Notes under the pieces: model-generated | The model's input: the letters and a program-made list of their open reading frames with translations, nothing else | Told to the model about the DNA's origin: nothing | Databases searched by the model: none | Part shown: positions 9,084 through 18,400 of the stretch, piece after piece | How positions within the stretch are numbered: position 1 is the first letter of the stretch | Layout of the letters: each line of letters begins with the position of its first letter | From: Hymenobacter baengnokdamensis | GTDB taxonomy: Bacteria; Bacteroidota; Bacteroidia; Cytophagales; Hymenobacteraceae | Length of the DNA: 64,000 nt | NCBI RefSeq assembly: GCF_008728635.1 | Contig: NZ_CP044285.1 | Span: forward strand, 1,488,001 to 1,552,000 | Direction of reading: 5' to 3' | Made by a program: the position numbers and the translations under genes

Positions 9084-9488
9084 TTAGCTCGTCGGCAGCC
9101 GGTCGAGGCACAGGCGGTTGTGCTGCAGGTGTGCTACCAGCGTGATAATATAGAGGCCATACAGCAGCTGGTCGCCCACGAGGCTCCATTTTTCGAGCAG
9201 GCTACTGCCAAATACCAGGCTGATAATCACCAGCATGGCTGCCACCAGCGCCGGCCGGGTAAGCAGGCCGGGTACCAGCAGCAGGCCAATTCCGCCCTCC
9301 ACAAACGGCAGTACCGTGGCGAATGCGCTCACCAGGCCCGGCGGCAGGGGCGAGGCGGCAAACTCTTTTAGAATGCCGGCCCGGAAAACCGGCAGCTTCG
9401 GCAGGCGCACCAGGCCGTGCATCAAAAAGTTAACGCCCAGCAGCAGGCGGCCCAGCACAAAGGCTAATTCAACGTTCGTGAGTCTCAT
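9084..9488 (-). CDS. DoxX family membrane protein
   Basis: 134 residues from ATG 9488; a TTG at 9506 would add six residues. Four hydrophobic segments and the opening LAFVLGRLLLGVNFLMHGLVR match DoxX/DUF417-like membrane proteins (first helix with an Arg, then GLVRLPKL). The family's biochemical role is poorly defined; members are linked to thiosulfate:quinone oxidoreductase or to redox stress. It is 96 bases upstream of the POT gene and may be co-transcribed. Confidence 0.7.
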   Translation of the reverse strand: MRLTNVELAFVLGRLLLGVNFLMHGLVRLPKLPVFRAGILKEFAASPLPPGLVSAFATVLPFVEGGIGLLLVPGLLTRPALVAAMLVIISLVFGSSLLEKWSLVGDQLLYGLYIITLVAHLQHNRLCLDRLPTS

Positions 9489-9575
9489 AAGGGAAAAGCT
9501 TCGCAACTTGGCTGGCCTTACGCGCGCAGCCGTCCGGGCGTTCGCCTGGTCCGCTTCTCCCCCGAGCTGGTTTTT

Positions 9576-10499
9576 ATGTATAGCTATCCCAAAAAATTAC
9601 TGGTATGCGTAGCGTTGGCGCTTCCCCTGGCGGCAGGGGCACAGGCCACGGCTACGCCCCTTTCGGAGGCAGGCCGGGCCTTGTTCGCCAGCGCGCCGGT
9701 GCCGCAGCTGGTGGCCCGGCAGTTTGCCTTTACCGAAGGCCCGGCCGTCGACCGGCAGGGCAATATATTCTTCACCGACCAGCCCAACGATAAAATCTGG
9801 AAATACGGCACCGACGGCCGGCTCAGCGTTTTTCTGAGTCCGGCCGGGCGGGCCAACGGCTTGTATTTCGATAAGAAAGGCCGCCTCATTGCCTGCGCCG
9901 ACGGCCCGGGCCAGCTGTGGGCCATCGGCCCCGCAGGCCAGGTGCAGGTGCTGGTGACGGACGCGGCCGGCCGCCGCCTCAACGGCCCCAACGACGTATG
10001 GGTGAGCCCGGCCAACGGCGTCTATTTCACCGACCCGTACTACAAGCGCGACTATTGGGATGCCGCGCGCCCGGCGCCCATCGAGCAGTACGTGTACTAC
10101 CTCGCGCCCGGCGGCACGCAGCCCGTGGTCGTGGAAAAGACCCTGCAAAAGCCCAACGGCCTCATCGGCTCGCCCGATGGCAAGCTGCTGTACGTGGCCG
10201 ACATTGAGGGCAACAAAACCTATCGCTACCGCCTGGGCAGCAAAGGCGAGCTGCTGGATAAGCAGCTCTTCGTGGCGCAGGGCTCCGACGGTATGACCCT
10301 CGACGAGCGCGGCAACGTGTACCTCACCGGCCAGGGCGTTACCATTTACAGCCCGGCCGGCGAGCGCCTGGCCCACCTCGACGTGCCCGCCGCCTGGACG
10401 GCCAATATCTGCTTTGGCGGACGCGATATGCGCACGCTGTTCATCACGGCTTCGGAGGCCGTTTTTACGGTGCCCATGCTGGTGCGCGGCATCCGGTAG
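9576..10499 (+). CDS. SMP-30/gluconolactonase/LRE family protein, exported
   Basis: 307 residues. A signal peptide (MYSYPKKLLVCVALALPLAAGAQ) is followed by a six-bladed propeller with SMP-30 features: FTEGPAVDRQGNIFFTDQ (Glu metal ligand), RLNGPNDVWVSPANGVYFTD (Asn ligand region), LQKPNGLIGSPDGK and GSDGMTLDERGNVYL (Asp ligand). The family hydrolyses sugar lactones, using a divalent metal, to the acid. Its neighbour downstream is a secreted sugar dehydrogenase, whose product class (aldonolactones) would be a fitting substrate; this link is inference. Confidence 0.85.
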   Translation: MYSYPKKLLVCVALALPLAAGAQATATPLSEAGRALFASAPVPQLVARQFAFTEGPAVDRQGNIFFTDQPNDKIWKYGTDGRLSVFLSPAGRANGLYFDKKGRLIACADGPGQLWAIGPAGQVQVLVTDAAGRRLNGPNDVWVSPANGVYFTDPYYKRDYWDAARPAPIEQYVYYLAPGGTQPVVVEKTLQKPNGLIGSPDGKLLYVADIEGNKTYRYRLGSKGELLDKQLFVAQGSDGMTLDERGNVYLTGQGVTIYSPAGERLAHLDVPAAWTANICFGGRDMRTLFITASEAVFTVPMLVRGIR

Positions 10500-10586
10500 G
10501 CCGGGCCGGCCGCTAAACCGAAGTAGCCGAAAATGAGTAAGTAAGCGGTAATCTGGTAAGGCTTTCACTTAGTTACCCGCTATCGT

Positions 10587-12200
10587 ATGAAAACTACTTT
10601 TCGCCGGCCGGCGGCTGCCGGCTACCTGGGCGGCTGGCTGGCGGCCGCCGCTCTGGGTGCGGGCCTGCTGCAACTGCAACCCGCCCATGCGCAGCTGCCC
10701 GCGCCGGCTACCGTCACGCTTACGGTGCCGGCCGGCCTGGCCAGCTCGCCCTTCAATACGCCTCGCTCAATGCAGGTGCCGGCGGGCTTTACCATTGCCG
10801 TGTACGCGCGGGTGCCGGGAGCGCGGTTTCTGGCCATTACGCCCGATGGAAATTTATTGGTGTCGCAGCCCGGCGCGGGCAAGGTGGCGCTGGTGCGGCC
10901 CGGCAGCGCGGGCGGCGCGCCGGTGATAACGGACTTTGTAAGTGGTCTGCGCAACCCACACGATATGGTATTTCACACCATCGGCAGCACCACGTACCTC
11001 TATTTATCTGAGAGCAACCAGATAAACCGTTACGTGTACCATGCCGGCGACCTCACGGGCCAAAGCCGGCAGGTTATCATTACGGGTCTGCCCGATGCTA
11101 GCACGCCCGAGCTGCAAGGTGCCTACGCGCACGCTCTCAAAAACCTGGCGCTCGATGGCAACGACAAGCTTTACGTGAGCATTGCTTCCAGCTGCAACGC
11201 CTGCCTGACGGATACGCAGAGCGACCCCATTCGCGGGGCCATTTACCAGTACGACGCCGATGGCAGCAACCGCCGCCTCTTCGCGCGCGGGCTGCGCAAT
11301 GCTGAGGGGCTGGCGTTTATTCCGGGTACCAATACCCTGTGGGTGGCGGTGAATAACCGCGACAATACGCCGTATCCGTTCGACGATGGCACCGGCAAGT
11401 ACGGGCAGGTTATCCCGGATTACGTCGACAACCACCCGCCCGACGAGTTTACCAAAGTAACCGATGGGGCTAACTACGGCTGGCCGTTTTACAATCCCAA
11501 CCCCGATACCAGCACCGGCCTGGACAATATGCCCTTCGACCGCGACTACGACTGGAACCGCGACGGCCATGTGGACGTGAGCACCATGACGCGCATCAGC
11601 AAAGGCATTCAGGCGCATTCGGCGGCACTGGGCCTCACTTTTTTGCAGGGCACCCGGTTTCCGGCGGCCTACAACAATGCCGCCGTGATAGCGCTGCACG
11701 GCTCCTGGAACCGCCAAACGCCGACGGGCTACAAGGTTATCTATTTCCCCTGGGATGCTGCCACCCAAACTCCCGGCGCGCAGGCCGACCTGGTAACAGG
11801 CTTTATCGACGGCAGCGGCGCCTGGGGCCGGCCCGTCGATACGGCCGTTGACCCGCAGGGCCGGCTCTTTATTTCCGATGACCAGAGCAGCACCATCTAC
11901 CAGCTCAGCGCGCCGGCCGGGGCGCTGGCTACCGCGGGCGCAGCCGCGCCGGCCAGTCTGGCCCAGCTGTATCCTAACCCCACCAGTGCCGGTGCTACCA
12001 CGCTCGACCTTACGGGCCTGCCCGCCGGCACCTACCGCGTAACGCTGCTCGACCTGCTGGGCCGCGTTGTGCAGCCGCCGGCAAACTGCCTCGGCGGCAC
12101 CCGCGCTTTAGTAGCGGCATCTTCGCTGGCGCGTGGCACCTACCTAGTGCGGATTCAGGGCGAGCAGCTTGGACAGGTGCTGCGCCTGGTGCGGAATTAA
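10587..12200 (+). CDS. Secreted PQQ-type sugar dehydrogenase/sorbosone dehydrogenase family protein with T9SS domain
   Basis: 537 residues. After a signal peptide ending in QPAHAQ, a beta-propeller begins with FTIAVYARVPGARFLAITPD and continues with SGLRNPHDMVF, ARGLRNAEGLAFIPGT, VTDGANYGWPF and IALHGSWNRQ, the pattern of soluble glucose/sorbosone dehydrogenases. The last ~80 residues (QLYPNPTSAGATTLDL to QVLRLVRN) are a T9SS type-A sorting domain. It should act at the cell surface, oxidising sugars with PQQ. No heme motif CxxCH is present. It follows the SMP-30 gene by 87 bases on the same strand. Confidence 0.85.
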   Translation: MKTTFRRPAAAGYLGGWLAAAALGAGLLQLQPAHAQLPAPATVTLTVPAGLASSPFNTPRSMQVPAGFTIAVYARVPGARFLAITPDGNLLVSQPGAGKVALVRPGSAGGAPVITDFVSGLRNPHDMVFHTIGSTTYLYLSESNQINRYVYHAGDLTGQSRQVIITGLPDASTPELQGAYAHALKNLALDGNDKLYVSIASSCNACLTDTQSDPIRGAIYQYDADGSNRRLFARGLRNAEGLAFIPGTNTLWVAVNNRDNTPYPFDDGTGKYGQVIPDYVDNHPPDEFTKVTDGANYGWPFYNPNPDTSTGLDNMPFDRDYDWNRDGHVDVSTMTRISKGIQAHSAALGLTFLQGTRFPAAYNNAAVIALHGSWNRQTPTGYKVIYFPWDAATQTPGAQADLVTGFIDGSGAWGRPVDTAVDPQGRLFISDDQSSTIYQLSAPAGALATAGAAAPASLAQLYPNPTSAGATTLDLTGLPAGTYRVTLLDLLGRVVQPPANCLGGTRALVAASSLARGTYLVRIQGEQLGQVLRLVRN

Positions 12201-12406
12201 CTTCCCCCACGCATATTTTTTTAAGCCCTGCTTTATGCCTGCGTAGATTTTTGGTTAAAAAGATATTAATAATATAGAGGTTTACTTATGGTCCAGGTTG
12301 CGGCGTGCGGTCGGGGTAGCCGTTGGCCGGCGCTGGCCGTACCATCCTTTCCGGCGGTGCCTGCGGCGGTGCCGGCTTTCGTCTTTCCACTTTTAGTTAG
12401 CTGCCT

Positions 12407-13444
12407 ATGTTATCCAACCACGCCTCGCGGGCCAGTACGCCCGACTTTATGCCCGTTGTAGCCGGGCTGTACGCGCTGCGAAACATATTCGTAAACCTCT
12501 ATTATGTAGAAGCCGAGCCCACGGCCGGGCAGTCGCGGGCTTCCTGGGTGCTGATTGATGCCGGCCTGCCGGGTGCTGCCTCCAAAATCAGGCGGCACGC
12601 CGAAGAGGTATTCGGGCCCAACAACCCGCCGGCGGCCATTATCATGACCCACGCGCACTTCGACCACGCCGGCGGCCTCGACGGGCTACTCGACGCCTGG
12701 CCCGATGTGCCGGTATATGCGCACCCGCTGGAGCTGCCTTACCTCACCGGCCGGTCGAGCTATCCGCCGCCCGACCCTACCGTGGGCGGCGGCCTCATGG
12801 CCTGGAGCTCGTTTCTCTACCCCAAGCACCCCTACGACCTCGGCAACCGGGTGCACGCCTTACCCGCCGATGGCAGCGTGCCCGGCCTGCCCGGCTGGCG
12901 CTGGGTGCACACGCCGGGCCACACGCCCGGCCACGTCTCCTTTTTCCGCGATAGCGATAAAGTGCTGGTGGCCGGCGATGCCTTCACGACCGTGGTAGGC
13001 GAGTCGGGGTTGGCTACGCTCACGCAAAAGCAGGTGGTGCACGGCCCGCCCGCGTATTTCACGCCCGACTGGGATGCGGCCCGCTTGTCGGTGGCTACGC
13101 TGCTGAGTCTGGCCCCTCAGGTAGCGGCCACCGGCCACGGCATTGCCATGCACGGCGACGAGCTGCTGCAACAGCTGGAGCAGCTGGCCGTAACTTTCAA
13201 TGAGGTGGCCCGGCCCAAGATTGGCCGTTACGCCCACGAGCCCGCTACCGCCGATGCCAGCGGGGTTCGCTCGGTGCCGCCCCCGTTGGTAAGCCCCTGG
13301 CTGAAAGGTGTGGCCGTAGCCGGCCTGGCCCTGGCGGCCCTGGCCCTGGCGGGTACTGGGAAAAAGCGCAAAAAGGAAAAGAAAGTCTATCGGGCTGCTT
13401 ACCGCGATAACCCGGCCCGGCCCACGCCGGCGAAGCGCTGGTAA
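12407..13444 (+). CDS. MBL-fold metallo-hydrolase with C-terminal membrane segment
   Basis: 345 residues. The zinc-binding motif THAHFDHAGG (HxHxDH, His82, His84, Asp86, His87) is followed by HTPGHTPGHVSF and AGDAFTT, completing a glyoxalase II-like metallo-beta-lactamase fold. A single hydrophobic segment near the end (GVAVAGLALAALALAG) and a Lys-rich tail suggest C-terminal membrane attachment, which is unusual for the family. The substrate is unknown. Its TAA stop lies inside the long palindrome at 13438-13497. Confidence 0.82.
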   Translation: MLSNHASRASTPDFMPVVAGLYALRNIFVNLYYVEAEPTAGQSRASWVLIDAGLPGAASKIRRHAEEVFGPNNPPAAIIMTHAHFDHAGGLDGLLDAWPDVPVYAHPLELPYLTGRSSYPPPDPTVGGGLMAWSSFLYPKHPYDLGNRVHALPADGSVPGLPGWRWVHTPGHTPGHVSFFRDSDKVLVAGDAFTTVVGESGLATLTQKQVVHGPPAYFTPDWDAARLSVATLLSLAPQVAATGHGIAMHGDELLQQLEQLAVTFNEVARPKIGRYAHEPATADASGVRSVPPPLVSPWLKGVAVAGLALAALALAGTGKKRKKEKKVYRAAYRDNPARPTPAKRW

Positions 13445-13497
13445 GGAGTATGAAAAAAGGCGGGCAATTGCCCGCCTTTTTTCATACTCCTTACCAG
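13438..13497. terminator. 60-base perfect palindrome acting as bidirectional terminator
   Basis: Bases 13438-13467 and 13468-13497 are exact reverse complements with no spacer; pairing stops at 13437/13498. The centre is GCGGGCAATTGCCCGC flanked by A6 and T6, an intrinsic terminator core for both strands. It sits between convergent genes and contains the stop codon of the MBL gene (13442-13444), ending five bases before the stop of the DUF885 gene. Confidence 0.9.
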
Positions 13498-13501
13498 TGG
13501 G

Positions 13502-15313
13502 TTATTTCTGCGTGGCGGCCCAGGCGTCCATCTTCTTTTCCAGCACCGCCAGCGGCATCGAGCCATCTTTCAGCAGCTCGTCGTGGAAGTTGCTGAGCTT
13601 GAACTTGCTGCCGAGCTGCTGCTCGTATTTGGCGCGCAGCTCCCGGATTTTAAGCTGGCCGATTTTGTAGCCCAGCGCCTGGCCCGGAATGGCCATGTAG
13701 CGCTCGATGGCCGACGTAGCTTCGTCGGGCGTGGTGCTCAGGTTATTGAGCAGGTAGGCAATGGCCTCTTCGCGGCTGAGCTGGCGCGAGTGCAAACCGG
13801 TATCGACCACCAGGCGCACGGCGCGCAGCATCTCATCGCCGAGCGCGCCCATGCGCTGGTAGGGGTCTTTATAGAGACCCAATTCTGACCCGAGGCTTTC
13901 GCAGTACAGCGCCCAGCCTTCCACGTAGGCGTTCTGGCCGCCGAAGCGGCGGAACTTGGGCAGGCTGGTGTTTTCCTGCTGCAACGAAATCTGGTAGTGG
14001 TGGCCCGGAATGGCTTCGTGCAGAAACAGCGACTCCATGCCCGAAGTAGTGGCAAACTTGGTGGCATCCGGAATCGGCACGTAGAAAATACCCGGCCGCG
14101 AGCCGTCCGGCGAGCCCTGGTTGTACTCGGCCGAAGCGGACGCTTCGCGGAATTTCTCGGTTTCGCGGATTTCAAACGGGGTTTTGGGCACGCGCCCGAA
14201 CATCGTTTTCAAGTTCGGCAGCATCCGCTGGTGAATGTTCTCGAAGGCGGCCAGCACCTGCTGCGGCGTTTTGAAGGGCCGGAATTTGGGGTCGGTGTTC
14301 AAGTACTTGAAGAAGGCCGGCAGGTCGCCTTTAAAGCCTACCTCGGTCTTTATCTTTTCCATCTCGGCCCGGATGCGGGCCACCTCGGCCTGGCCAATCT
14401 GGTAGATTTCGGCCGGCGTCTTGTCGGTCGTCGTTTCGTACTTCACGTCGAAGGCGTAGATGTCCTTGCCACCGGGTATCGCGTCGATGCCGCTCGTGGG
14501 GCGCGACTTAGGCAGGTACTCAGTTTTCATAAACGTCCCCATTTTCTGGTAAGCCGGTACCAGCTCGGTCAGGATGGCCTTTTTGTAGGCGTCGGTCAGG
14601 CGGGCTTTGTCGGCGTCCGAAAAGTCTTTCGGCAGGCGGGCTATCGGGCCGTAGTACAGGCTTTTGGTGGGGTCGGTCACCACGATGTCCTTGGCCGTGA
14701 GCTGCGGAATCATGCGCACTACCAGGGCTTTGGGCAGCACCACCCCGGCTTTCAGGCCGGTGCGGAAGTTGGCAATGGCCGAGTCGGTCCAGGCCGTGAA
14801 GCCGTGCACCCGGCCCAGCCAGTTGTCGTAGTCCTGCACCGTCTTGAACGGCTGGTTGCCCTGGCCCGAGCCGTACTGCCCCAGCGTGATGGGCAGGCCG
14901 TAGAACTGGTTGGCCGGCAGCATCCAGGTGTTGAGCTTGAGCCCCGCCAGCCCGTGGTTCATCTCGTAGGCGAAGATGTCGTAGCTGATTTTATCATTGG
15001 CGTTGAGCTTTTCGCGGTCAAATTTCTGGAGTTGGGTGAGGTAGCTCTGGTAGAAGCTGCGCAGCGTGTCGCGGAAAGCGCGGGTCTGGTTGTTGGGCAG
15101 CTGGTTGTTGTAGCGGTTGTCGCCGTAGGCCGTGGCATCGAGCGGAAACAGCTGCGAGTTTTTCTCCCAGTAGCGGTCGAACAAGTCGTTGAGGCCTTTG
15201 TCGCCGGTCGTGGCACTCACTTCCGCCTGCGTTTTATCAGCAGTAGAACCCGACTGACAGCCGGTGAGCCACAAGGCTGCGGCCACCACGGCCGCTTGCG
15301 TAAAATATCTCAT
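13502..15313 (-). CDS. DUF885 family lipoprotein, probable metallopeptidase
   Basis: 603 residues from ATG 15313, chosen because MRYFTQAAVVAAALWLTGC is a lipoprotein signal with lipobox LTGC; the frame is open further upstream. The family hallmark FLHEAIPGHHYQ carries a putative zinc site (HExxPGHH), and EGWALYCE with a downstream helix completes the pattern. DUF885 proteins are thought to be zinc peptidases related to thermolysin/M3-like folds. It should be anchored in the periplasm or on the outer membrane. The substrate is unknown. Confidence 0.85.
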   Translation of the reverse strand: MRYFTQAAVVAAALWLTGCQSGSTADKTQAEVSATTGDKGLNDLFDRYWEKNSQLFPLDATAYGDNRYNNQLPNNQTRAFRDTLRSFYQSYLTQLQKFDREKLNANDKISYDIFAYEMNHGLAGLKLNTWMLPANQFYGLPITLGQYGSGQGNQPFKTVQDYDNWLGRVHGFTAWTDSAIANFRTGLKAGVVLPKALVVRMIPQLTAKDIVVTDPTKSLYYGPIARLPKDFSDADKARLTDAYKKAILTELVPAYQKMGTFMKTEYLPKSRPTSGIDAIPGGKDIYAFDVKYETTTDKTPAEIYQIGQAEVARIRAEMEKIKTEVGFKGDLPAFFKYLNTDPKFRPFKTPQQVLAAFENIHQRMLPNLKTMFGRVPKTPFEIRETEKFREASASAEYNQGSPDGSRPGIFYVPIPDATKFATTSGMESLFLHEAIPGHHYQISLQQENTSLPKFRRFGGQNAYVEGWALYCESLGSELGLYKDPYQRMGALGDEMLRAVRLVVDTGLHSRQLSREEAIAYLLNNLSTTPDEATSAIERYMAIPGQALGYKIGQLKIRELRAKYEQQLGSKFKLSNFHDELLKDGSMPLAVLEKKMDAWAATQK

Positions 15314-15419
15314 GAATAAAAAATGAAGTGAAGCAGCTGGCTGCCAGTTGGGTGGGTACTGTCGGGCAAAGATGGCAGCCGATAGCGAAAGCGCCACTAC
15401 CTAACTGGCTCGATACAAG

Positions 15420-15447
15420 AAAGGCCCCGGCGTGTGCCGGGGCCTTT
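15420..15447 (-). terminator. Hairpin terminator after the giant T9SS gene
   Basis: AAAGGCCCCGGC (15420-15431) and GCCGGGGCCTTT (15436-15447) pair perfectly around a 4-base loop, 49 bases downstream of the stop of the minus-strand T9SS repeat protein. Confidence 0.8.
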
Positions 15448-15495
15448 GCTTTAGTAGATTGATAATATATGATAAAGTATATATTATCCCGTAGT

Positions 15496-18400
15496 CTACT
15501 GCCGTATCAGGCGGCGCGAGCTGGTGCCATCAGGCGTGGTAGCGCGCAGCAGGTACACGCCGGTAGCCAGGCTATGCAGGTCGAGGCTGGTAGTGGTGGT
15601 GCCAGCCGCCAGCGTCGTGGTGTACACCGGCTGGCCGAGGGTGTTGAGCACCGTTAGCTGCGTGGCGTGGGCCTGGGCCGGCAGGTCGAGGCGTAGCTGG
15701 CCATCGGGCGTGGGGTTGGGGTAGATGGTAAGCTCAAGGGTGGCCTGACTGCCCAGGGCGGCCGTGACGCCAACGGTCACCGCGGCCGATGCCGGCGATG
15801 CGCAGCCGGCGGCCGACGTTACCACCACCGTGTAAGAGCCATTCTGCGTCACGCTGATGCTGGGGCCGGTGGTACCGGGCAGCAGCGTACCATTGCGGTA
15901 GAACTGGTAGCTGGCCCCCGGCACCAGCGGTGTGCTGAGCGTGCTGCCCGTGAGCGTGAGCACTGGTTGGGCAGGCAGGGCATTGATGGTGAGCGTAGTA
16001 GTGCTGGTTATGGCCGCGCAGCCGCCGCCGGCCGCTACCGTATTGGCAATGGTATAAGTGCCGGCCTGGCTGGCGCCCAGGTTGACGGCACCTGTGGTAG
16101 GGTTCAGGCTAAGGCCGGCCGGCGAGGCCGAGTAGGTGCCGGCGGTGCTGCCGCTGCCAAGCGTGGCCAGGGCCGTGCCGGTGGCGCAATAGCTGGCCTG
16201 CGCATAGCTGAAGGCCGCCGTGGCCGGAGCCGTGATGGTGACGCTGGCCGTGCCGGTGCTGGCGCAGGGGCCGGCTACCGAGTAGGTTACGGTGTAAGTG
16301 CCGGATGCGCTGGTGGCAGGCGTAATTGCGCCGGTAGTGGCATTGATGGTCAGCCCGGCCGGGGCACTAAACGTGCCGCCCGCCGTGCCCGTGATGGTCG
16401 GCGTTACGGGCGTGCCGCTCTGGCAGAAGCCAGCGGCCGGGTAGCTGAAGGTAGCCGTGGTGGCGGGGTTCACCGTCACGGCTACCGCGGCCGAGGTGCT
16501 GGTGCAGCCGCTGGCATTGCTTACGCTGACAGTATAAAGGCCGCTGGCGGTGGCCGCATAGGTAGCGGCCGTGGCCCCGCTGATGGGCTGGCCATTGAGC
16601 AGAAACTGGTAAGTGCCGCCGCCCGTGGCCGTGAGCACTACTGCGCCCCCGGCGCAGAAAGTGGTGGGTCCGCCGGCCGTAAGTGTGGCCACCGGCGCGG
16701 CGTTAATGGTGAGCGAAGCCGTGGCCGACACGGCCGCGCACGCCCCCGAAGCCCCGATGGTATTGGTGACGGTGTACGTGCCGGGCTGGCTCTGGCTCAG
16801 GTTAACAGCGCCGGTAGAGGCGTTGAGGGCCAGGCCCGCTGGCGCGGCCGAAAACAAGCCCGCGCTGCCGCCACCGGCGTAGATGGGCGCTACCGTGCCC
16901 GTAGTACCGGCACAGTAGCCCGCCGTGCCCGGATAGCTGAAGGTAGCCACCGGCGCGGCCGTTACCGTGAGGGCGAGCGTAGTGCTGGCCGGGCAGGGAC
17001 CGGCTACGGTGTACGTAACGGCATAGGTGCCGGCCGTGCTGGCGCTCAGGTTGAGCGTGCCAGTGGCCGGGTCGATGCTCAGGCCGGCGGGCGTGGCCGT
17101 GAAGCTGCCGCCCGCCGCGCCGGTAATAGTGGGCGTGGCGCTGGCCCCCGAGGTGCAGAACGTAGAGCCCTGCGCAAAGCTAAAGGCGGCGCTTGGCGTG
17201 GTCACAATGGTTACGCTGGTTGTGGTGCTGCCGGGGCAGGGGCTGCCGCCGACGTAAGTAATGGCGTAGGTGCCGGGCTGACTCTGGCCCAGGTTAATCG
17301 TTCCGGTGCCGGCATTCAGGCTTAAGCCGGCCGGACTGGCCGTAAAGGTGCCGCTGCTGGCTCCGCCCGCTACGGTGGCGCTGGCCGTGCCCGCCCCCTG
17401 GCAGAAGCTGCTGGCCGAATAAGTGAGCGTAGGCGTGGCAATGGGATTTACGGTAATGCTGATAGCCGCCGAGGTGGCCGCGCAGCTGCCGCCATTTGTA
17501 ATGGTAACGCTGTATGCGCCGCTGGCGGCGGCCGAATAGGTGGCAGCCGTGGCCCCGCTGATGGGCTGGCCATTGAGCAGAAACTGGTAGGTTGCGCCCG
17601 CCGCGCCGCCGTTAGCCGTCAGCAGCACGGCGCCGCCCTGGCAGAAAGTCGTCGGGCCGCTGGCGGCCAGCGTTGGTACCGGCACCGGACTAATACTCAC
17701 CTGCGCCGTGGCCGTAGCGGCCGGGCACCCACCGGCGGCCGCTACCGTGTTCGTTACAGTGTAAGCGCCGGGCTGGCTCTGCGTCAGGTCGATGGCGCCG
17801 GTGCTGGCATTGACTACCAGCCCGGCCGGGCTGGCCGTGAAAACACCGGCCGTGGCTCCGGCCGCCAGCGTGGCAGCGGGCGAGGCACTGCCCGCGCAAT
17901 ACATAGCCGCGCCGTAGCTGAAAGTAGCTACGGCCGGGGCGGTAATGGTAAGCGTTTGGGTGCTCGTGCTGGGGCAGGGACCACTTACGCTGTAAGTGAT
18001 GGTATAGGTGCCCGGCCGGCTCTGGCCGGGGTTTACAGCCCCGGAGCCGGCATCGAGTGCCAATCCGGCCGGGCTGGCTGCAAACGTGCCACCCGCCGTG
18101 CCCGTGATGGTTGGGGTAGGAGCACTACCTGCATTCTGGCAATAGGCAGCGGCCGGATAGGTGAAAGCGGCCGTAGTAAGCGGATTCACCGTTACGCTCA
18201 CCGCGGTCGAGGTGCTGGTGCAGCTGCCCCCGTTGCTGATAAGCACGCTATACGCGCCACTGGCCGTAGCCGAGTATGTGGCCGCCGTGGCGCCCGCAAT
18301 GGGTTGGCCATTCAGCAAAAACTGATAGGTACTGCCCGTGGTGCCGCCGCCCGCCGTGAGCAGCACCGCGCCGCCCTGGCAAAAAGTGGTCGGCCCGCCC

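Noticed and set aside
15967..17325. 452-codon plus-strand open frame
   Set aside because: Same cause: antisense of the same repeat gene.
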